Below are positions 58,667 to 64,000 of a stretch of DNA of 64,000 bases, piece by piece. The notes below the pieces were generated by a model. It was not told the origin of the DNA. It saw only the letters and a program-made list of their open reading frames with translations, and did no database searches. The first letter of the stretch is position 1, and each line of letters opens with the position of its first letter. Origin of the DNA: Lineolata rhizophorae (lineage: Eukaryota > Ascomycota > Dothideomycetes > Lineolatales > Lineolataceae); the NCBI GenBank assembly GCA_010093515.1, contig MU001674.1, positions 668,246 to 732,245 on the forward strand, written 5' to 3'. A program made the position numbers and the translations under genes.

Positions 58667-59095
58667 CTAGTAGTATGCAGTGGCCGTCGCACTCGCAGTC
58701 ATAGTCGCCCCGGCCTCCTCGCCAAGGAAGCACACGCCGGCACAATCCCTCCCGCCTTGGTCAACATCGCATCCGTCGCCAGGCACGTCAACGCAGACGA
58801 GTCCCTCGGGACACATGGCGCCCGTGATGCCCATGCAAAATGGGGCCGGCTCATCGTCGGCCACGTCCGTCACGCACAGCCCCGGGCAGTCGTAGCCGCC
58901 GTTCTGCGGATCGCACATGTCGAGCGGGTTGTCGACGCATTTGAAGCCGTTCGGGCAGGGCCATTGGTAGAGGCCGCCGCAGGAGAAGAGGGCGGGTTGG
59001 GTTGGCTCGGGTTTGGGCTGAGCGGTGAGGGTTGCCGCGCGACACGCGAGGGCGAGGGCGGTAATGGGAAGGAGAACTGAGACCAGAGGCTTCAT
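58667..59095 (-). CDS. Small secreted protein of two six-cysteine modules
   Basis: Intronless frame of 142 aa. Residues 1-20 (MKPLVSVLLPITALALACRA) form a clear signal peptide. The mature protein holds two modules with identical cysteine spacing, C-x7-C-x5-C-x7-C-x8-C-x3-C: the first from FSCGGLYQWPCPNGFKC to DCPGLC, the second from FCMGITGAMCPEGLVC to DCAGVC. Around Cys4-Cys5 both read D-x-x-x-GG-x-D. The modules are joined by VTDVADDEPAP and followed by a Thr/Ala/Ser tail (ATMTASATATAYY) that could be O-glycosylated. An even number of cysteines and strict spacing indicate three disulphides per module. Proteins of this size and type in fungi are often wall components or effectors; no role is shown here. 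It is divergent from CSN4 with 563 bases between starts. Confidence 0.85.
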   Translation of the reverse strand: MKPLVSVLLPITALALACRAATLTAQPKPEPTQPALFSCGGLYQWPCPNGFKCVDNPLDMCDPQNGGYDCPGLCVTDVADDEPAPFCMGITGAMCPEGLVCVDVPGDGCDVDQGGRDCAGVCFLGEEAGATMTASATATAYY

Positions 59096-59658
59096 GGCGG
59101 CGATGGAGAAAAGATGGATCTGATTTCAGGAGGCAGCGCCACGAAAATTGTACGGGGTGGTGGATCTGTCGGATCCAGTGAAGGGGGCGGCGAAGAGCCC
59201 CAAAGGCTTTATATCCAGCAGCGGATGCATAGTTAATATTATGACATCGTGTTCGCCCCTGGTTCCCGTCCACGGTAGTACTCGGCGGCTGAGCTTGGAC
59301 CGGACAGAATGGCAATATACGGGTCTGGGCGCGAGCCTCAAGTCGCACCGTTACGTACACGGCCAGTGACAGCGCCAAGATCCAGGGCGCAAAAGCCCGG
59401 AAGTGCGGAGCTGAGGGAGAGGTTCATTGCTGTGCGACGCTGAGTGGAAGAGGGAGAGATTGAGCCTCGGGCCCTGGCAGCCGGGCGCACAGCCACAGCC
59501 CGCCCTTGTCTATCGATAGGGGCGTGGCTGCTGCTGCTGCGCTCTGCGTCACCGAGCTTGGCAGCCGCAGTCACCACTCTCCTCTCGCGCACCTCAACCT
59601 CGCTGCGACCTGGCAACTCGGCGGCCCCAAGGCGCAATTGCTCCCTCAAGCCGCCGTT
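59096..59658. promoter_or_regulatory. Divergent region between the secreted protein and CSN4
   Basis: 563 bases between opposite start codons. An AT-rich patch at 59228-59246 lies on the secreted-protein side; the CSN4 side is GC- and CT-rich. No other gene is supported. Confidence 0.5.
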
Positions 59659-60975
59659 ATGACGTCCCCCGAAGTCGTCGCCGCCATCGCCGACGTCGAG
59701 TCCTCGGCGGCGGCTAACAAGGCCGCCGCCTACAGCCAGCTGCTAGACAAAATCTTCGCCAGCTCGCCCGGCGAAGAAGCCCTGGCCGCGAACCTGAAAG
59801 CATACGTCGAGTCTATCCTAGGCGACTCTCTCGGCATCGTGTCGTCGCGGCCCTTGCTCGCGAACTTCGTGGAGCGCTTCGCCGAGCTGCGCGACAAGCC
59901 CGACGTGGTCATCGACGTGGGCGAGCACGCGCTGCGGCTGCTGGAGCCCAAGGTGGTGTCGTACGAGGAGCAGGACACGAGGCTGAAGCTGGCCGTGGCG
60001 GGCGCGCACGAGGCGTCGGACGACTTCGCGGCGTCAGCGCGCACGCTGCAGAAGATCTCGCTGGACAGCTCGCAGCGGGCCGTGACCGCCGACGAGAAGG
60101 CGGACGTCTGGATCCGCATCGTGCGCTGCTACCTCGAGGAGGACGACCCGACGAGCGCGACCGGCTACCTCAACCGCACCAAGAACATCCTGCACGACGT
60201 GACGAACCCGCTCTCTAAACTCATGTTCACCCTCTGCCAGGCCCGCATCCACGACTCGCGCCGCTCCTTCCTCGACGCCTCCACCACCTACCACTCCGTT
60301 AGCCAGAGCCGCCTGATCGGCGAGGACGAGCAGCTGCTGGCCCTGTCGGCCGCCATGACGTGCGCCGTGCTGGCGCCCGCGGGGCCCCAGCGGGCCCGGG
60401 CCCTCGCGCGCCTCTACAAGGACGACCGCGCCGCCACCGTCGACGAGCACCCGATCCTCGAGAAGATCTTCCTCGACCGGCTGCTCGACCCGGCCGAGGT
60501 GGACGCCTTCGCCGCCAAGCTCAAGCCCCACCAGCTCGCCAAGACGGCCGACGGCAGCACCGTCCTCCAGAAGGCCGTCGTCGAGCATAACCTCCTCGCC
60601 GTGTCCAAGCTGTACGCCAACATCGGCTTCGACGGCCTCGGCGTCCTGCTCAACGTCGACGCCGCCCGCGCCGAGAGCTACGCCGCGCAGATGATCGAGC
60701 AGGGCCGGCTAGCCGGGCACATCGATCAGATCGATCGCCTGATTGTGTTCGAGGGGGAGGGCAGCGGCGAGAGGAAGACCGCGCATGGCGAGGGCGTCTT
60801 TGGCCGGGAACTCATGGCTTGGGACCGCAATGTGGAGGCGCTGGCGGAGGAGGTCGAACGCGTGAGCACCAAGATTCAGAACCAATACCCGGTAAGTCGA
60901 ATTTCTTGCTCCCCTATTAAAACATATCGCCGACTTTACGCAATGTAGAACTTCGATGCTGACGTACAAGCTTAG
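59659..60975 (+). CDS. CSN4: COP9 signalosome complex subunit 4
   Basis: Two exons (59659-60891 and 60949-60975) around a 57-nt intron give 419 aa. The COP9 signalosome removes Nedd8 from cullins, controlling SCF ubiquitin ligases; in filamentous fungi it affects development and secondary metabolism. CSN4 is a PCI-domain scaffold. Visible family features are the N-terminal helical repeats (YSQLLDKIFASSPGEEALAA, LEPKVVSYEEQDTRLKLAVA, ADVWIRIVRCYLEEDDPTSA), then RARALARLYKDDRA, ILEKIFLDRLLDPAEVDAFA, LKPHQLAKTADGSTVLQKAV, VEHNLLAVSKLYANIGFDGL and the winged-helix part AAQMIEQGRLAGHIDQIDRL. The last exon encodes only NFDADVQA. Upstream in-frame codons before 59659 are leader. The frame is intact and GC-rich. 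Confidence 0.94.
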
Positions 60976-61508
60976 GAATTCTACGCCGAACATATGGTGC
61001 AATGAAAAAAGAAAGGACTGGTTATAGGACTGGAATGACTCCGTTATGCATTTTCATTTCTATTGGCATGAGCGCTCTGGCGTACCGGACAGGTGATTCT
61101 AGAGAGATCCTAACAAAACTAGCGAAGCGGGCTGTCACACTGGGCAAAGAGCTTCCCAGAGAATAAATACTGAATACGGCTGAATCTTGTGGCTATGTGA
61201 TGACTATAATACGGAACGGGCTTTCAACTTCGAGTGTGATATATATTACAGGTGGCACCTCAAAACTGACGCGGCCAAATATGTAGATAGTGTGCAGAAC
61301 AGGACCCTACTGCGTCCCCATCTTTTCACTCAGTATGCGAGACCCGGTGCGTAACTGATAAATGCCTGGTGTCCCGCCGGTCCTTGCATCCACATGCTCC
61401 AAGCCAAACACTGAGAGACTATGGGCCTCCCATCCAACTACCACGAGTAATTGAGGCAACCCTTTCCCCCTTCACGCGTCACCTCTCACATCCGGCAATC
61501 CCTCGACT
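60976..61508. other. Intergenic region between convergent CSN4 and bL21m genes
   Basis: About 530 bases of 3' flanking DNA. No gene or structured element seen. Confidence 0.5.
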
Positions 61509-62342
61509 TCACGCCTCGCTTCCCTCAATCTCGTCGAGGCCCCTAACCGTGAGCTCGCTAATCCTCAGTATCGTATACCGATGCTTGCTCTTCAACCTCC
61601 TGACCTTCCTCTGCCTCCTCTTCGTCTTCTCCTTGACGCGCATCGGCTCCGACTCCATGCCGAGCACAACGGCCCTGCACACAAACAGCCTAGGGTCCAA
61701 ATACGCGAAGCGCCCCTTCATGATGCCCGGCACGAGCGGCGTCCGCCTCTCGCCCACCTTGAGCGGCCGTCCCGCGCCCCCGTCCGCCTCCGCCTCCGCC
61801 TCCGCCTCCCCCCCCGCCCCGGCCTTGACCGTGTAGTCCCGGCTCCCCAGATGCGTCGCGCAGTCCAGCCGCAGCACGTCGCCCGGCAGCACGCCGCGGA
61901 TCCGGAACGGCAGCCGCACCACGTCGCCCGCCGTGACCAGGTACGGCCGCCCGTGCAGGTGCACGCTCGCGTAGCGCGCGCCCGGCTGCGCCGCCAGCTG
62001 CGCCAGCTGCGCCAGCTGCGCGAGCGGCGGCCGGCCCGCCCGAGACGCCGTCGGTACCGCCTGCGGCGGGTACGGCCACGCCGACGGCCGCGGCGGCGGC
62101 GGCGCCGGGCTTGGCGCTGGAGCGCGGGGGGCGGGCGGCGCGCTGCTCGCCAAGCGCGGCGACGAGGGCGGTGGCACGTCTGGCTTGTTCGTCGTGGTCG
62201 TGGTCGTCGTGGTCTTGCTGCTGGTGCTGGTGCTGGTGCTCGTCGAGAGGCGCGCCAGCGATGGCAGGAGGAAGCTTGGCGGTGGTAGTGGTAGTGGGGG
62301 CCGCGCCTCGAGCGCCGTCCGGCCGAGGCGGCGGACTAGCAT
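61509..62342 (-). CDS. Mitochondrial large-subunit ribosomal protein bL21m
   Basis: Intronless frame of 277 aa from ATG 62342 (MLVRRLGRTALEARPPLPLP). The first 110 residues are a mitochondrial presequence and a low-complexity stretch (poly-Thr, Pro/Ala/Ser-rich). The bL21 core follows: YASVHLHGRPYLVTAGDVVR, LPFRIRGVLPGDVLRLDCAT, LGSRDYTVKAG, RFAYLDPRLFVCRAVVLGME and the basic end EKTKRRQRKVRRLKSKHRYT leading to ILRISEL. This matches fungal L21/Mrpl49. An EAEAEAEA insertion and a triple LAQ repeat are simple expansions that lengthen it. It acts in the mitochondrial 54S subunit. The start is chosen because it gives a good Arg-rich presequence; the frame remains open further upstream. Confidence 0.88.
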   Translation of the reverse strand: MLVRRLGRTALEARPPLPLPPPSFLLPSLARLSTSTSTSTSSKTTTTTTTTNKPDVPPPSSPRLASSAPPAPRAPAPSPAPPPPRPSAWPYPPQAVPTASRAGRPPLAQLAQLAQLAAQPGARYASVHLHGRPYLVTAGDVVRLPFRIRGVLPGDVLRLDCATHLGSRDYTVKAGAGGEAEAEAEADGGAGRPLKVGERRTPLVPGIMKGRFAYLDPRLFVCRAVVLGMESEPMRVKEKTKRRQRKVRRLKSKHRYTILRISELTVRGLDEIEGSEA

Positions 62343-63163
62343 TGTCGTGTGTGCGTCGTCTGGCCGCGGCCTCGTTGATGGGGAGAGCGGGCCGGCGGCA
62401 AATTGACGAGGTGGAGCAGTGGAAGTGGCGATGGGAAAGGGGAGGTTGTTGGTCGGGGTCACGACGCGCCTGGTGAGGTGAGGTCGGGGGTGGTTCGAAG
62501 TTTCGCGCGCGAAGGCCCGGGAGCCGACCAAGGCGGTTGGCGCTAGTCTACATTAGGCAAAGTTGGTGGACGACAACTAGTCCTTCTGATGCTGCACGGG
62601 GGAAATGCCTGGGCAACTTGGATTTAGCAGTACTCATTCGACAGACAAATACCCTGCGAGAACAGTGTCGGTAAATTGAGCCAAAATATGTATGTAGGCT
62701 CTGCAACCGTCCATGCATCTAGTCACTAGGAACTACGTAACATCAATCGCTGGATTAGACGATTGCGCTTCACAGATGATGCATGTAGTAAAGAACTCTA
62801 TTGAATTCTCAAAAGCTACAGTACTCTGCTCACATCCATGCTAAACGCCGAGACCATGCAATGCAAGGGAATCTATTACGGTATGGGGGTGGGTTCCCAA
62901 CACTACCTCGGTAGCGGATCCTCGTCGGATCCTCGGACACATGTCATCCCATAAACTAGGCCCATTTTCAGTATTCACGCCATATTTACAGGAGAAAAGA
63001 AGGTACCACCCGCGTCGCTGCCCGAGGGCTCTCGTGGGGTATCAACAAAGCCAAAAGGAGCTCTTTTTTCAAGAGGAATCTAGAAGAGGATCAAACTGCA
63101 GAGAAGAAGATGAAAGGAAAGAAAGGAAGGGAGAGCCGAGCTCGATGAAGCTCCAGAGGCACC
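62343..63163. other. Intergenic region between bL21m and the subtilisin-like protease
   Basis: About 820 bases containing the bL21m promoter and the 3' flank of the protease gene. A plus-strand open frame at 62941-63210 overlaps the protease end and has no domain. Confidence 0.5.
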
Positions 63164-64000
63164 TTAGTAGCGCAATCGAGACGAACGCTCGTCCCGACGC
63201 GCCAACTTGAAGATGAGGTCGCCCGCCTCGACGTTGCTGGCGTCGCGCTCCTCGAACGCGTGGTAATCTTCCTCGGGGACGACGTGGATGCTGCGCTTGG
63301 TCTTGCGGCCACCCGGCAAGACGCCGCCGATGCCGCGCCCCGTCTCGCCGTTGTTGAGCAGCCTGCTGCCTTGGACGACGCCGCCGAGGGCCTCGTCGAG
63401 CAGGGCCGTCTTGAGCGCCTGCGGGTTCGTGCCGAACGAGGCCGGGTCCTCGCCGATCATGTACACCATGACGCCCGACACGTGCGGGGTGGCCATCGAG
63501 GTGCCCTGCAGGAAGTTGACCACGTTGTCGCCGCCGACCCAGGTCGAGAGCACGTGCTCGCCGGGCGCGAAGATGTCGACGCAGGAGCCCGTGTTGCTGA
63601 AGTCGGACACGCCGTCCTGGAAGCCGACGCTGCCGACGGAGACGACGGCGCTGTTGGAGCCGCCGAGCTCGCTGGGCGAGAAGTCGCACGCGTCGGCGTC
63701 GTCGTTGCCGGCGGCGACGGCGATGTGGACGCCGGCGTCGGAGACCTGGGTGACGGCCTGGCGCATGGCGGCGGAGTTGCCTTGGATGCCGAACGACATG
63801 CTGATGACGCTGCCCTTGAAGTCGGGTTCGTTCTTGCGCTGGTTGTGCTGGTCGACAACCCAGTCCATGCCGGCAAGGGCAAAGCTGACGTCGCCGGAGC
63901 CGTCGTCGCCGAGGACCTTGACCCCGATGATGTTGGCGCCGGACGAAACGCCGACAACCGAGCCGGCGGCGGTTCCGGCGCAGTGGGTGCCGTGGCCGTC
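63164..64000 (-). CDS. Subtilisin-like serine protease (S8), 3' part, runs off the window
   Basis: The frame is open from the window end, 278 codons without an intron. It begins inside the catalytic domain at DGHGTHCAGTAAGS, the His motif, and continues with the substrate-binding region (SVISMSFGIQGNSAAMRQAV), the oxyanion-hole Asn in HIAVAAGNDDADACDFSPSE, and the nucleophile motif GTSMATPHVSGVMVYMIGED. The propeptide and catalytic Asp lie beyond 64000. Cys residues in DADACDFSP and NTGSCVDIFAPG could pair, as in proteinase K relatives. After the usual catalytic end there is an extra tail of about 70 residues rich in Arg, Lys and Glu (GGRKTKRSIHVVPEEDYHAF to RRDERSSRLRY), unlike secreted proteinase K enzymes, so a vacuolar or cell-associated form is possible. 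Confidence in the family is high, in location low. Confidence 0.93.
   Translation of the reverse strand, partial: DGHGTHCAGTAAGSVVGVSSGANIIGVKVLGDDGSGDVSFALAGMDWVVDQHNQRKNEPDFKGSVISMSFGIQGNSAAMRQAVTQVSDAGVHIAVAAGNDDADACDFSPSELGGSNSAVVSVGSVGFQDGVSDFSNTGSCVDIFAPGEHVLSTWVGGDNVVNFLQGTSMATPHVSGVMVYMIGEDPASFGTNPQALKTALLDEALGGVVQGSRLLNNGETGRGIGGVLPGGRKTKRSIHVVPEEDYHAFEERDASNVEAGDLIFKLARRDERSSRLRY

Overview
The window is nuclear DNA of a filamentous ascomycete, most likely a Sordariomycete. The evidence is many short GT-AG introns (about 50-120 nt) with CTAAC/CTGAC branch sites, GC-rich housekeeping genes, CT-rich and TAGGTACC-type intergenic DNA, AT-rich decayed patches, and typical fungal families (HET, AA7 oxidase, Nif1/Dsf2-like Sel1 protein, ABCG half transporter). 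Gene models below are hand-spliced: I chose junctions that keep frame and restore family motifs. There are two assembly gaps (34569-34613 and 49607-49641).

Layout. 1-13 kb: a C2H2 zinc-finger protein (+), about 6 kb with no gene I can support, then a long proline/arginine-rich protein (-). 13.8-22.5 kb: a dense housekeeping block, with STT3 oligosaccharyltransferase (-), a membrane protein with a lipase-like domain (-), and ATP synthase subunit 4 (-) sharing a 246-bp divergent promoter with NOC4 (+). 22.5-24.9 kb: an AT-richer patch holding a decayed gene of unknown family. 24.9-32.3 kb: a five-finger CCCH protein (+) and a Sel1-repeat Nif1/Dsf2-like protein (+) whose last intron is about 2.45 kb. 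32-43 kb: long GC-rich intergenic DNA around a bZIP factor (-). 43-44.2 kb: TFIIF beta subunit (-).

45-52.8 kb looks accessory: an AA7-type flavin oxidase without a signal peptide (+), then AT-rich DNA enclosing a DUF7924-like gene (-) and a decayed HET gene (-). 53-64 kb returns to ordinary content: annexin with a GQYPPP-repeat tail (+), ABCG half transporter (+), a small secreted protein made of two identically spaced six-cysteine modules (-), COP9 signalosome subunit 4 (+), mitochondrial ribosomal protein bL21m (-), and the 3' part of a subtilisin-like protease (-) cut by the window end.

There is no biosynthetic cluster, CRISPR array or intact mobile element that I can support. The core genes cover secretory N-glycosylation, mitochondrial ATP synthesis and translation, ribosome assembly, RNA polymerase II initiation and neddylation control, and do not form one pathway. 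The less ordinary signals are the very long terminal intron, the RIP-like decayed patches with gene relics, the duplicated six-cysteine secreted protein, and a bZIP with a hydrophobic segment behind its zipper.
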